DNA of 64,000 nucleotides, taken from JARRJS01 sp037388885. GTDB taxonomy: Bacteria; Gemmatimonadota; Gemmatimonadetes; Longimicrobiales; RSA9. Both the position numbers and the translations under genes were made by a program. The stretch is from contig JARRJS010000007.1 of assembly GCA_037388885.1 (NCBI GenBank), positions 1 through 64,000 of the forward strand. The letters run 5' to 3'. Every line of letters begins with the position of its first letter. The first letter of the stretch is position 1. Of this stretch, positions 8,800 to 18,144 are shown piece by piece. The notes under the pieces are model-generated. The model made no database searches and was not told where the DNA came from. It was given only the letters and a program-made list of their open reading frames with translations.

Positions 8800-8930
8800 G
8801 TAGCCGCCGAGCCGGCGCCCCCCGTCTCCCACTTTCCCCGGTGGTGGGTGGATGGCGTGGGAAGGGTGGTGGCGTGGGGTTGGTGGGGGTCTCCCCGTCA
8901 CCATGAGCGCGCCCGGGCCGTCAGGTTCTG
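8800..8930. repeat. G/C-skewed low-complexity repeat, intergenic
   Basis: The gap of about 300 bases between nadE and amrS holds no convincing gene. Its distal half is a run of GGTGG, GGGTGG and CCCGTCTCCCC words with strong G/C skew. The same words recur inside nadE at about 9720-9830, so the two are copies of one low-complexity repeat type. Confidence 0.5.
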
Positions 8931-8967
8931 CCAGAACGGGCGCCGGCGCGGGCCCGCCATCGACCCC

Positions 8968-10956
8968 CTACAGGCCGTCTTCTCGCTCCTGCACCACCGG
9001 CAGCTGCAGCGCCCGTTCACGATCCAGGTCCAACCTGCCCACGTGAACCGCCATCGGCGCTCGCACCCACTTGTAGATGGAGCGCGTGAAGAGGGTAGCG
9101 AAGCGCTCGGCCCACGCGCGGAGCTGCGCCGGATCGTCGTCCGGGAACACATCGGGCAGCACGGCGGCCACCTCGGCGGCGGACATCTTCTCGCCGGCGA
9201 ACAGGTAGAGGCAGGCGTCCAGAACGCGGAACGGCATCAGCTCACCTTCCGCGGTCTGGTCGTCCGCCAGCTCCGGGCCCGCTTCGGTCTCCAGGGTGCG
9301 GCGGATCCCGTCGAACCCGAAGCGCTCGTGCAGTCGCTCCAGCAGCGCCACCACCACGGTCTTGGGCACGTTCGCGATGGGCGAGTAGCCGCCTTCGAGG
9401 TCGCCGCCGATGGTGGTGTAGCCCACGGCCTTCTCGCTCATGTCGCCCGTCTGCAGGAACAGGCCACCCGCCGAGTTCGCCCAGTTCCACATGCGCGTAC
9501 CGCGAATGCGGGCCTGGATGTTCTGCACGGTGATCGCGTCCGGTTCCTCGCCGCCCAGCATGGCGCGCGCCGCCTCGATCTCCCGCTCCACCGCCTCCTG
9601 GATCGGCACGACCTCCAGCGGCACCCCGAGCTCCGCCGCGATGGTGCGCGCCGCTTCCGCCGTGCTGTCCAGCGAGTGCCGCGACGGCATGTAGAACGCG
9701 CGCAACCAGTACGCCCCGCCCTCCCCCCGTCCCCCCGTCTCCCCGGCGGAGGCCGGGGGTGGGGTGGTGGTCTCCCCGGTGGGGCCGGGTGGTGGGGCAA
9801 TGGTCTCCGCGGCGGGGAGGGGTGGTGTGGGCCCTTCGTTCAACCGCTGCACGCTCGCCCAGGCGACCAGCAGAGAGAGCAGGGAGTCCCGCCCGCCGGA
9901 CAGGGCGACGCCGATGCCGCGAAATGCGCCCGTCTTGCGTACGTACCCCGCGAGCCCGAGGACCATGGCCTCGAACAGGTCGTCCAACGTCTCGGCCCGG
10001 GCGTCGACGGTGCGCGGCTCGGGCGGGGGCAGGTAGAAGTCACCGGCCGGCGCCGGGTATCGGAGTCGTGTTGCGTCCGCGGTGGGCGAGTCGCTGCGAA
10101 GCAGGGGCACCACGGCCCCGGCGCGGAACGCCTCGGCGTCGGTGCGCCAGGTGGTGTTCTGCCGCCGACGCCTGCGCGTCCGGTCCATGTCCACGACGGC
10201 GCTCCACCAACCTTCCCGGAACCGGGGCGTCTCCAGGACCAGGCGCCCGTTCTGGAATACCGAGCCGCCACCGCCGAAGACCAGGGCGTCCTGCGCGCCG
10301 ACGGCGTTGGCGTTCACCACCAGCGCTTCGTTGTCGCGGGAGCGCGTGGCGAACATCTCGCGCCGCGTGGCGTGGAACCCGACGCGGTAGGGCGACGCCG
10401 ACGGGCTGATCACGATCTCGGCGCCGGAGAAGCAGCGGCGGCGCATGGGCCCGTCCGGCGTCCAGGAGTCCTCGCAGATCTCGACGGCGAGAGTGCCGAA
10501 GTCGAAGCCGAAGATGTAGTCGCCGAGGGGGACGCCGCGGGCGTCGAGGGCGAGGCCAGGTGTGCCGCGGGAGAGAGTACGCGCTTCGTAGAAGACCTCG
10601 TAGGTCGGCAGCTTCTCCTTCGGCACCAGGCCCAGCACGCGGCCGGCGTGCAGCACGGCGGCGACGTTGAAGATGTCGCCGTCGACCGCCGTGACGATGC
10701 CGAGCACGACGACCGTGGACAGCGCCGCCGTGGCCGCACGCACGCGCTCCAGCGCCTCCCGCTGCGCGTCCAGGAAGGCCGGCCACTGGACGAGGTCCTC
10801 CGGCGGGTAGCCGCCCAGCACCTGCTCCTGGAAGCAGGCGATGGTCACGTCTTCGGCGGCCATGGCGCCGACCATCGCGATGAGCCGATCCGTGTTGGAT
10901 CGGAACGCACCCACGGTGGCGTCGATGCTGGCGATGCCCAGCTTGATCAGGCGCAC
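8968..10956 (-). CDS. nadE: Glutamine-dependent NAD+ synthetase
   Basis: 662 residues, the usual size for the two-domain enzyme. The N-terminal nitrilase-type glutaminase has the triad Glu44 (CFQEQVLGGY), Lys113 (VPKEKLPTYEVFYE) and Cys161 (AVEICEDSW) and releases ammonia from glutamine. The C-terminal synthetase has the ATP PP-loop SGGRDS at 353-358, then FYMPSRHS and GDMSEKAVGYTTIGGDLEGGY. It converts deamido-NAD+ to NAD+ in the cytoplasm. An unusual Pro/Thr/Gly-rich insertion (about 373-415) separates the PP-loop helix from the next strand and coincides with a G/C-skewed DNA repeat. The gene begins 6 bases after the response regulator stop, so the two form an operon. Confidence 0.93.
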   Translation of the reverse strand: MRLIKLGIASIDATVGAFRSNTDRLIAMVGAMAAEDVTIACFQEQVLGGYPPEDLVQWPAFLDAQREALERVRAATAALSTVVVLGIVTAVDGDIFNVAAVLHAGRVLGLVPKEKLPTYEVFYEARTLSRGTPGLALDARGVPLGDYIFGFDFGTLAVEICEDSWTPDGPMRRRCFSGAEIVISPSASPYRVGFHATRREMFATRSRDNEALVVNANAVGAQDALVFGGGGSVFQNGRLVLETPRFREGWWSAVVDMDRTRRRRRQNTTWRTDAEAFRAGAVVPLLRSDSPTADATRLRYPAPAGDFYLPPPEPRTVDARAETLDDLFEAMVLGLAGYVRKTGAFRGIGVALSGGRDSLLSLLVAWASVQRLNEGPTPPLPAAETIAPPPGPTGETTTPPPASAGETGGRGEGGAYWLRAFYMPSRHSLDSTAEAARTIAAELGVPLEVVPIQEAVEREIEAARAMLGGEEPDAITVQNIQARIRGTRMWNWANSAGGLFLQTGDMSEKAVGYTTIGGDLEGGYSPIANVPKTVVVALLERLHERFGFDGIRRTLETEAGPELADDQTAEGELMPFRVLDACLYLFAGEKMSAAEVAAVLPDVFPDDDPAQLRAWAERFATLFTRSIYKWVRAPMAVHVGRLDLDRERALQLPVVQEREDGL
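9720..9832. repeat. G/C-skewed low-complexity repeat inside nadE
   Basis: Runs such as CCCCGTCTCCCCGG and GGGTGGTGGGG fill this stretch and encode a Pro/Gly/Thr-rich loop of about 40 residues. The words match the intergenic repeat at 8800-8930. The reading frame of nadE is kept. Confidence 0.6.
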
Positions 10957-10962
10957 GTCGTC

Positions 10963-11358
10963 TCAGCCGACGCCCAGGGGACCGCCGTATTCGATGCCCG
11001 TGGCGTCGCACAGCGTGCGGTAGAGCGCCTCCAGGTCCACGGGCTTGGCCAGGAACGCGAAGGCGCCCGCCTTCGTCGCCGCCGTGCCCTGGTCCACGTC
11101 ACCGCTCACCACGATCACCGGGATCGATGCCGTGGCTGTGTCCGCCTTGAGCCGGGCCAGCAGCGTCAGGTCGTCACCGCCCGGCAGATGCAGGTCCAGC
11201 GTGATGGCATCAGGCGCCTCGGCGCGCGCCAGCGCCAGCGCCTGGTCCGCCTGCGGCGCCGTCACGACTTGCCAACCTTTCCGGCCGAGGGCTTTGGCCG
11301 TGATGCGCGGGACCAGCGGGTCGTCGTCGGCCACCAGGATCTTCGGGAGAGGAGACAT
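10963..11358 (-). CDS. Stand-alone response-regulator receiver domain
   Basis: 131 residues from the ATG giving MSPLPKILVADDDP. It is a single CheY-like receiver: acidic pair in VADDDP, phosphoacceptor Asp in ITLDLHLPGGDD, Ser in VIVVSGD and Lys in AFLAKPVDLEALY. There is no output domain, so it should act by protein-protein contact or as a phosphate shuttle. No histidine kinase is adjacent. The stop is 6 bases before nadE on the same strand, an unusual operon partner; whether this reflects control of NAD synthesis cannot be seen. Confidence 0.82.
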   Translation of the reverse strand: MSPLPKILVADDDPLVPRITAKALGRKGWQVVTAPQADQALALARAEAPDAITLDLHLPGGDDLTLLARLKADTATASIPVIVVSGDVDQGTAATKAGAFAFLAKPVDLEALYRTLCDATGIEYGGPLGVG

Positions 11359-11600
11359 GGTCGTTTGCCAGGGCGTTCCACAAGGGCCGCCGGTTTGCTC
11401 CGCGAGCACGCTGCGACCGGCGCATGGCACTCTCAAGATAGGCGTGTTGCCACCGCAATTCCACGCATGCCGCGATGCGCGCGCCGGTTGCGCAGGTCAC
11501 GAAGGCGATGCAGCCTGTCAGAAGAGAGTCAGGCACGGTCAATGCGGCGGAGTCCGCGGATCGCGGATATCGATCGACCGTCGAACGGAGGAGAGTCTCC

Positions 11601-12011
11601 ATGAGCGCGAACCGGATTCCCAACGCACGGCGCACGGCGCTGCTGGTCTGCGTGTGCGGCCTGGCGTGGGCTTGCTCCACGGACAACTTCACGGGCATCC
11701 ACCTCGGAGGCGGGGCGCCCGTCAGCATCACGGACCAGCTGACCTTCGTGCCGGACACCATCACCGTGCCGGTGGATGGCACCGTCCTATGGACGAACAA
11801 CAGCACGTCGTGGCACACGGTGACGGCGGATCCTTCCCTGGCACAGGACTCGGCGAGCGTCCTGCTGCCGGATAGCGCCGCGCCGTTCAACTCGGACTCC
11901 ATCGCGCCCAACGGGACGTTCAGCCACAGGTTCACCGTCGCGGGCACGTACAAGTACTTCAGCATCCCGGACGAGGCGTCGGGGATGGTCGGCTGGGTGG
12001 TCGTGCAGTAG
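11601..12011 (+). CDS. Cupredoxin-like lipoprotein with degenerate copper site
   Basis: 136 residues. ACGGAGGAG lies upstream of the ATG at 11601. The N-terminus (RRTALLVCVCGLAWAC) is a signal with a lipobox-like Cys. The body is a plastocyanin/azurin-type fold: LTFVPDTITVPVDGTVLWTN, then TSWHTVTAD, then GTYKYFSIPDEASGMVGWVV. In the active family the last motif reads Y.YYC.PHE..GM. Here the Cys and the second His ligand are Ser and Asp, while the first His and the Met remain. It is exported and likely membrane-anchored, but probably does not hold a type-1 copper. It lies 122 bases upstream of propeller protein A on the same strand. Confidence 0.75.
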   Translation: MSANRIPNARRTALLVCVCGLAWACSTDNFTGIHLGGGAPVSITDQLTFVPDTITVPVDGTVLWTNNSTSWHTVTADPSLAQDSASVLLPDSAAPFNSDSIAPNGTFSHRFTVAGTYKYFSIPDEASGMVGWVVVQ

Positions 12012-12133
12012 CATCCGGGCGCGCAGGAAGGTCGTCGGCGCGCTGCCGCGCGCGGGTCGCCCGCAGGTTGCACCGCCGCGTGAATTCTCCCCATCTTGCG
12101 GCTCTACGGTCCGCACCCATCCGGAGCAGCGAC

Positions 12134-15100
12134 ATGCACGTGACAACAGGCAGGGGCAGGGGCTCAGGCTCGAACCGGCGACCGACGGTCTCCGGCCTGG
12201 TGGCATTCCTGGCGGCGATCACGCTCGCGGCGAGCGCGGCGATCATTCCAGAGCCCGCGACGGCGCAGGGGCGGCCGATGCCGCAGCAGACGCCGCGCCA
12301 GATGGCGCCACGCCATGACGTGGTCAAGCCGGACCCGGCCAACGTGGTCGTGGACCCGTCGCTGTTCGATGGTCTCGAGTTCCGCAGCGTAGGTCCGTCC
12401 CGGGGCGGCCGCGTCACCACCGTCACAGGCGACCCGGTGCACAAGGGCACGTTCTACATGGGCTCCACGGGTGGCGGCGTATGGAAGACGGAGGACTACG
12501 GCACCACCTGGCGGAACGTGAGCGACGGCTACTTCGCGTCGCCTTCCATGGGCTCCATCGCGCTGGCGCCGTCCAACCCGTCCATCATCTATGCAGGCAC
12601 CGGCTCCGACGGCATCCGCTCCAACGTGATCCTGGGCCGCGGCATCTACCGCAGCGACGACGCCGGCCGGACCTGGCGGTTCCTGGGCCTGCGCAACATG
12701 GGCCAGATCGCCTCCGTCGTGGTCGACCCGAAAGACCCGGACCTGGTCTACGTGGCGGCCCTGGGCACACCGTTTGGCAAGTCGAAGGACCGGGGCGTGT
12801 ACCGCTCGAAGGACGGCGGCAAGACGTGGCAGAAGGTGCTGTTCGTGAGCGACAGCGTGGGCGCGGTGGACCTGGAGCTGAAGCCGGACGACCCACACAC
12901 CATCTACGCTTCCCTCTGGCACGTGCAGCGGAAGCCGTGGACGATCATCTCCGGCGGCTGGCAGATCGGCGGCATCTACAAGTCGACGGACGGGGGGGAC
13001 CACTGGCAGCGCAAGACGAAGGGGCTGCCCACGGGGCTCATCGGCAAAAGCGACCTGGCCGTCTCGCCCGCGGACCCCGACCGGGTCTACGCCCTGGTGG
13101 AGACCACCGACCCCGACGAGGGGCTCTACCGGTCCGACGACGCCGGCGAGACCTGGCGCCTGGTGAGCAACCAGGCCGGACTCATGAACCGGCCGTTCTA
13201 CTACACCAACGTGGACGCGGATCCCACCAACGCCGACGTCGTATATGTGAACGACGAGGGCGCCTACAAGTCCGTCGACGGCGGCAAGACGTGGAACCGC
13301 ATGCGCACGCCCCACGGCGACAACCACGACATGTGGATCGACCCGGACAATCCGAAGGTCTTCATCCAGTCCAACGACGGCGGCGCCAATATCACGCAGG
13401 ACGGTGGCCTGACCTGGTCCACCCAGCTGAACCAGCCCACCGCCGAGCTCTACCAGGTGCACCTGGATGACCGGTTCCCCTACTGGATGTTCAGCGGCCA
13501 GCAGGATGAGTCCACCGTCGGCGTGCCCTCGCGCCCCACGACCTCTTCGCCTCCGGCCGCCAACGCCGCCCGCTGGGAGGAGGTGGGCGGCTGCGAAACG
13601 GGGCCCGCCGTGCCGCGGCTCGGCACCACGCTGGTCTACGCCAACTGCAAGGGCCGCTTCGGCGTCTACGACCGGTCCACCGGCCAGGAGCGCCAGTACT
13701 ACATCGGCGCACAGAACATCTACGGCCACGCCGCCAGCGACCTGAAGTACCGCTTCCAGCGCGTGTCGCCCATCGCCATCGCGCCCCAGGACCCCGGCAC
13801 CGTCTACTTCGGCTCGCAGTACGTGCACCGTTCCACGAACAACGGCATCACCTGGACGCAGATCTCGCCGGACCTGACGGCGCATCCGAAAGGCACGCAG
13901 GGCGTAAGCGGCGGCCCCATCACCCGTGACATTACGGGCGAGGAGTTCTACTCGACGCTGTACGCCATCGAGGTCAGCCCCCACGACCCCAACGTCATCT
14001 GGGTGGGCTCCAACGATGGCCTGTTCCACATCACCCGCGACGGCGGCCAGCACTGGACCGACATCACGCCGCCCACCATGCCGTCCGGCGGGCGCGTGCA
14101 GAACATCGAGCCGTCGCCCCACACGCCCGGCAAGGCCTACTACGCCTATAACCGCTGGGTCGTCGGCAACGACTGGGCGCCTTACGTCTACGTGACCGAT
14201 GATTACGGCGCGACGTGGCACCGCCTCACCGACGGCACCAACGGCATCCCGGCGGACGATCCCGTGCGCGTCGTGCGCGAGGACCCCGTCCGGGCCGGGC
14301 TGCTGTATGCCGGCACCCAGTTCGGGCTGTTCATCTCCTTCGACGACGGTGCCCACTGGCAGCCGTTCCAGCTCAACCTGCCCATCACACCCGTGACGGA
14401 CATCCGCATCCACCAGGGCGATCTGGTGCTGTCCACCATGGGGCGCAGCTTCTGGGTCCTGAACGACGTCAGCCGCCTCGAGCAGCTCGACACGAGTTCG
14501 AGTTCGCTTTCGAATTCGAGTTCGACGCAGGGTGCGGATGCTCTACGTCTCTATGCGCCGCGGGCGGCGTACCGGATGCGCTACAGGACGTTCTCGTTCG
14601 GGGCGCCGAACCCGGCGGCGCCGGAGTACGCGCCGGTGGGTGCGACCATCGACTACCGGGTGTTCTCGAAGCCGGCGGGCGAGGTGGTGATCGAGGTCGT
14701 GGACAGCGCGGGGAACGTCGTGCGTGGCTACTCGAGCAACGCGGACGGTTGGCAGTATACGTTCCCGGGCGTGGAGCGGTCGCGCACGGCGCGCATCGCC
14801 GGTCCGCGCATCGACACGCAGCCGGGTGCGCATCGACTCCTGTGGGATCTGACCTACGCGGGACCGTGGATGCAGAGCGAGCGGCAGCGGGGTCAGCGCG
14901 GGCCGATGGCCGTGCCGGGCACGTACACGGTGCGCGTCGAAGTGGGCGGCCGGACGGTGGCGCAGCAGTCGTTGGACGTGCGGGCGGACCCGCGGGTCCT
15001 CGCCGGCGGCGTCAGCGTCGCGGACATGACGGAGCAGCTCCAGCTGAACCTCCAGATCCGCGACCTGATGAGTGCGGCGCAGGAGACCGCCGCCCGCGTC

Positions 15101-15373
15101 GACTCCGCCCTCGACCAGCTCGGCCAGGCCGGCGCTGCGCAGGGCACGCGACGGCAGCTCGAGAACATCAGGGCACAGCTCGTCACCAATGCTTCCGGCA
15201 AGATCTCCAGCTACCCGCAGCCCATGCTCATCGACCAGATCGCGTACCTGTACGGCATGACGACCCGGGCCGACCAGAAGCCGGGCCGCGACGCGTACGA
15301 GCGCTACCAGGAGTTGGGCAAGCAGCTGGAGACGCTGCGCAGGCAGCTCGGGCAGGTGCTGCAGGACAGATGA
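12134..15373 (+). CDS. Secreted VPS10/sortilin-like beta-propeller protein (A)
   Basis: 1079 residues from MHVTTGRGRG, with a signal sequence ending near ATAQG. Residues about 75-780 hold repeated BNR/Asp-box blades (GVWKTEDYGTTWRN, GIYRSDDAGRTWRF, GVYRSKDGGKTWQK, GIYKSTDGGDHWQR and others), as in sialidase and VPS10/sortilin propellers. A linker rich in Ser/Asn (about 785-800) is encoded by a GAATTCGA-type DNA repeat. The C-terminal part has a beta-sandwich (VIEVVDSAGNVVRGYSS, LLWDLTYAGP) and a helical end. These proteins are abundant in Gemmatimonadota and are often called glycosyl hydrolases, but no catalytic residues support that. Export and binding of protein or glycan are likely. Confidence 0.8.
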   Translation: MHVTTGRGRGSGSNRRPTVSGLVAFLAAITLAASAAIIPEPATAQGRPMPQQTPRQMAPRHDVVKPDPANVVVDPSLFDGLEFRSVGPSRGGRVTTVTGDPVHKGTFYMGSTGGGVWKTEDYGTTWRNVSDGYFASPSMGSIALAPSNPSIIYAGTGSDGIRSNVILGRGIYRSDDAGRTWRFLGLRNMGQIASVVVDPKDPDLVYVAALGTPFGKSKDRGVYRSKDGGKTWQKVLFVSDSVGAVDLELKPDDPHTIYASLWHVQRKPWTIISGGWQIGGIYKSTDGGDHWQRKTKGLPTGLIGKSDLAVSPADPDRVYALVETTDPDEGLYRSDDAGETWRLVSNQAGLMNRPFYYTNVDADPTNADVVYVNDEGAYKSVDGGKTWNRMRTPHGDNHDMWIDPDNPKVFIQSNDGGANITQDGGLTWSTQLNQPTAELYQVHLDDRFPYWMFSGQQDESTVGVPSRPTTSSPPAANAARWEEVGGCETGPAVPRLGTTLVYANCKGRFGVYDRSTGQERQYYIGAQNIYGHAASDLKYRFQRVSPIAIAPQDPGTVYFGSQYVHRSTNNGITWTQISPDLTAHPKGTQGVSGGPITRDITGEEFYSTLYAIEVSPHDPNVIWVGSNDGLFHITRDGGQHWTDITPPTMPSGGRVQNIEPSPHTPGKAYYAYNRWVVGNDWAPYVYVTDDYGATWHRLTDGTNGIPADDPVRVVREDPVRAGLLYAGTQFGLFISFDDGAHWQPFQLNLPITPVTDIRIHQGDLVLSTMGRSFWVLNDVSRLEQLDTSSSSLSNSSSTQGADALRLYAPRAAYRMRYRTFSFGAPNPAAPEYAPVGATIDYRVFSKPAGEVVIEVVDSAGNVVRGYSSNADGWQYTFPGVERSRTARIAGPRIDTQPGAHRLLWDLTYAGPWMQSERQRGQRGPMAVPGTYTVRVEVGGRTVAQQSLDVRADPRVLAGGVSVADMTEQLQLNLQIRDLMSAAQETAARVDSALDQLGQAGAAQGTRRQLENIRAQLVTNASGKISSYPQPMLIDQIAYLYGMTTRADQKPGRDAYERYQELGKQLETLRRQLGQVLQDR
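14492..14526. repeat. GAATTCGA-type dispersed repeat, copy 1 (inside propeller gene A)
   Basis: Alternating CGAGTTCG, CTTTCGAATTCGAG and TTCGAC words span about 35 bases and encode a Ser/Asn linker (DTSSSSLSNSSST). Related words occur at 62315-62360 and 63797-63830. The reading frame is preserved. Confidence 0.6.
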
Positions 15374-15398
15374 GGTGCGGGAGCGGTGTCAGCCGGCG

Positions 15399-16289
15399 TC
15401 ACTGCTGGAAGAATTCCGACATGTTCGACGCGGAGCCTGCCGCCCCGGGGTACGTCGTCAGCCCGAGCGCCTGCGCCGTCAGCCGCAGCGTGCTCTCGTG
15501 CCCGTACGTGGCGGCGGACTGGTAGCCGCGCTTCGCCTTCGGGCTCACCACCACCCAGGCGACGCGGCCGCCCCCACCCGTGGCGTCGCTGTGCGCCTCG
15601 TCGAACGTGATGATGAGTAGCCCGTCCCGCTGAAACGTGGGGCTCTCGATCAACGGACCGATGTTGGTCTTCAACCAGGAGTCCGCCGTGCTCAGGCCGC
15701 AGTCGTGGCCGTCGTTGCAGAGGTTGGGCACGACGAACGCGTAATCCGGCAGGCTCTGGTCGGCCAGATCCGTCGCGAACCATGAAAATGGCACGAGGTT
15801 CTGGCGTTGCGTCGGGTCGTTCACCACGTCGGAGAAGAACGACAGCGGGTTGTGCCTGCGCGCGTAATTCCCCTCTGACGGGCCGATATACCCCACGGAC
15901 GGGAGGTCCTCGGCGTAGGACTTCCACGTCTTGCCCGCCGCTATGAGCTCGCGCACGATGTTGTCGACGTCCACCGTGCCGCTGTAGCCGTCGTCGTTGG
16001 TGACGACCTGGCCGGCCGTCAGCATGAAGTAATTGCCGATCGATGGATGGGTGTCGGCATGGTACTGCGTGGCCAGGCCGTATTGTCGGGCCAGGCTGTT
16101 GAGGTACGGCATGCTGGGATTGCCGATGACGCTTGCGTAATCGGCGTTCTCCTCGACGACCAGGACCACGTGCCCGAAGCTCGGCAGCGGCCCGCTTGCG
16201 CCCGAGGTCGTGATCTGCTCCTCGCCGCTACAGCCTAGAAGGGCCGCTCCGCCGACCAGGCCGGCACAGATGACCGCGACAAGGTTCAC
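15399..16289 (-). CDS. Exported phosphoesterase-family lipoprotein
   Basis: 296 residues. Signal peptide with lipobox LLGC (Cys20). The rest fits the phosphoesterase family of acid phosphatases and phospholipase C relatives: HVVLVVEENADYASVIGNPS, QYHADTHPSIGNYFMLTAG, VPNLCNDGHDCGLSTADSWL, LLIITFDEAHSD and GHESTLRLTAQALGL. The conserved Glu/Asn near the start, the His/Asp in the middle and the late Asp/Glu and His are metal and catalytic positions of the family. It probably releases phosphate from organic phosphate in the periplasm. It follows the amidase by 33 bases on the same strand, a likely operon. Confidence 0.8.
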   Translation of the reverse strand: MNLVAVICAGLVGGAALLGCSGEEQITTSGASGPLPSFGHVVLVVEENADYASVIGNPSMPYLNSLARQYGLATQYHADTHPSIGNYFMLTAGQVVTNDDGYSGTVDVDNIVRELIAAGKTWKSYAEDLPSVGYIGPSEGNYARRHNPLSFFSDVVNDPTQRQNLVPFSWFATDLADQSLPDYAFVVPNLCNDGHDCGLSTADSWLKTNIGPLIESPTFQRDGLLIITFDEAHSDATGGGGRVAWVVVSPKAKRGYQSAATYGHESTLRLTAQALGLTTYPGAAGSASNMSEFFQQ

Positions 16290-16322
16290 AGGGCGCTCCG
16301 CCTCGCTTCGTTCATGTTCCGC

Positions 16323-18017
16323 CTACGTCATGGGCACCGTCACCTGGTAGATCGGCTCCTGCCGCTTCAGCGTGGCCTGCTCGAACGCGTAGGCCAGCTT
16401 GAGCAGCGTCGGCTCGGACCAGGCGTGGCCGAAGAAGCTGAACCCCACCGGCAGCCCGAACGTGTAGCCCATCGGCACCGTGATGTGCGGGTAGCCGGCC
16501 ACGGCCGCCGGGCCCGCGGCGCCGCCGAAGGAGTGGTCGCCATCCACCAGGTCGATGACCCAGGGCGGGCACTTCGTGGGCGCGATGAGCGCGTCCAGCC
16601 GGTGCTGGTTCATCAGGGCGTCGATGCCTTCGGGACCCGACAGCCGCTTGGACCGCTCCAGCGCTTCGCGGTACTTCGGGTCCTGCAGACCGTCCGTCGC
16701 CTCCGCCCGGATGAAGATCTCCTGGCCGAACCAGCGCAGCTCCTCCTCCGCGTGGTCCTTGTTGAACTGGATGGCGTCGGCCAGCGAGTGGATGGGCGCG
16801 TTCGGGCGCGTGGCGAGATACGCGTTCAGGTCATGCTTGAACTCGAAGTCCAGCACGGTGCCCTCGTCGCGCCCGTACTCGCCGTAATGCGGCAGCGCCA
16901 GGTCGTCGATCACGGTGGCGCCCGCATCCTTCAGGGCGCTCACCGCCGCCTCCGCCAGCTTGTCCGTCTCCGGGGAGTAGCCCATGAGCCGGTGGCGCAC
17001 CAGGCCCAGGCGGGCGCCCTGGAGCGCGCCCTTGTCCAGGAAGCTGCTGTAGTCGGTCTGGATGTGACCACGCGCCGACGCGGCTGCCGGGTCGTTCGGG
17101 TCGAGGCCGGCCATGGCCGTGAGCATGATGGCGGCGTCGGTCACCGTGCGCGCCATGGGCCCCGCCGTGTCCTGGCTGTGGGCGATGGGCACGATGCCGG
17201 ACCGGCTCACCACGCCCAGGGTCGGCTTGATGCCCACGACCGAATTGACGGACGACGGGCATACGACGCTGCCGTCGGTCTCGGTGCCTACCGCCGCGGC
17301 GCACAGGCTGGCCGCGACGGCCGCGCCGCTGCCGGAGCTGGAGCCGCACGGCGTGCGGTCCAGCACGTACGGGTTGTGGCACTGGCCACCACGCCCGCTC
17401 CAGCCGCTGGAGGACTGGTAGCCACGGAAGTTCGCCCATTCGCTGAGATTCGTCTTGCCCAGCAGAACGGCGCCGGCCTGGCGCAGCCGGGCGAGCATGA
17501 AGGCGTCCTTGGGCGCGGGTGGACCGGCGAGGGCGTAGGATCCGGCGGCGGTCATCATGCGGTCGCCGGAATCGATGTTGTCCTTCACCATGATGGGGAT
17601 GCCATGCAGCGGGCCGCGCACGTTCCCGTTCTTGCGCTCGCGGTCGAGCCCGTCGGCGATGTCCAGTGCGTCCGGATTGATCTCGATGACGCTCTTCAAC
17701 GTCGGTCCACTGCTGTCGATGGCCTGGATGCGGTCCAGGTAGGCCTGCGTCAGGTCGTGTGACGACCAGCGCCCGGACTGGAGGCCCACCTGGAGCTCGC
17801 CGATGGTCAGGCCCTCCAGCTCCGAGTGCGGGAACGCATGCGACACATTGGTGCCGCCGCCGCTCGGGCCGCAGGAGGCCAGCGCGAGCGGGTTCGCGGC
17901 GGCCAGGGCACCGCCGGCCGCGGCAACCTTGAAGAACGTGCGGCGAGAAAAGCCGTCGTGGGCGTCGTCGTCGGGGCGAGCGCCGTTTCCGGGTCGGGAA
18001 GAGCGGGATTCGGGCAT
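16323..18017 (-). CDS. Tat-exported amidase (amidase signature family)
   Basis: 564 residues. The N-terminus has a twin-arginine motif (SRRTFFK, residues 24-30), a hydrophobic core and an LASC site, so export by Tat is likely. The catalytic Ser-cisSer-Lys triad is visible: Lys145 in IPIMVKDNID, Ser227 in CGSSSGSGAA and Ser250 in GTETDGSVVCPSS. The C-terminal motif AGYPHITVPMGYTFGLPVG is typical. It would hydrolyse amides or acyl-peptides outside the cytoplasm; the substrate is unknown. It heads a two-gene unit with the phosphoesterase. Confidence 0.87.
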   Translation of the reverse strand: MPESRSSRPGNGARPDDDAHDGFSRRTFFKVAAAGGALAAANPLALASCGPSGGGTNVSHAFPHSELEGLTIGELQVGLQSGRWSSHDLTQAYLDRIQAIDSSGPTLKSVIEINPDALDIADGLDRERKNGNVRGPLHGIPIMVKDNIDSGDRMMTAAGSYALAGPPAPKDAFMLARLRQAGAVLLGKTNLSEWANFRGYQSSSGWSGRGGQCHNPYVLDRTPCGSSSGSGAAVAASLCAAAVGTETDGSVVCPSSVNSVVGIKPTLGVVSRSGIVPIAHSQDTAGPMARTVTDAAIMLTAMAGLDPNDPAAASARGHIQTDYSSFLDKGALQGARLGLVRHRLMGYSPETDKLAEAAVSALKDAGATVIDDLALPHYGEYGRDEGTVLDFEFKHDLNAYLATRPNAPIHSLADAIQFNKDHAEEELRWFGQEIFIRAEATDGLQDPKYREALERSKRLSGPEGIDALMNQHRLDALIAPTKCPPWVIDLVDGDHSFGGAAGPAAVAGYPHITVPMGYTFGLPVGFSFFGHAWSEPTLLKLAYAFEQATLKRQEPIYQVTVPMT

Positions 18018-18144
18018 GGTCGTCCGGGGTTCGAGGGGTTGAAGGGAACCGTACGATGTGGGCGCCGCTCGCGAAAGGCCCGTGGCTCGCGGGCCACGGC
18101 GAGCGGGTTGCGCGGACCGCCTTCCCGGTACCTAATTGGAGGAC

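Noticed and set aside
9720..9832. CRISPR-like or tandem protein-binding array inside nadE
   Set aside because: Units are irregular in length and have no distinct spacers; the nadE frame continues through. It is low-complexity DNA.
7477..11604. A 1375-codon open frame on the plus strand
   Set aside because: It runs antisense to amrS, nadE and the response regulator. Its composition (Arg, Ala, Gly, His, Val, Gln) is that of a shadow frame in high-GC DNA, and it has no motif.
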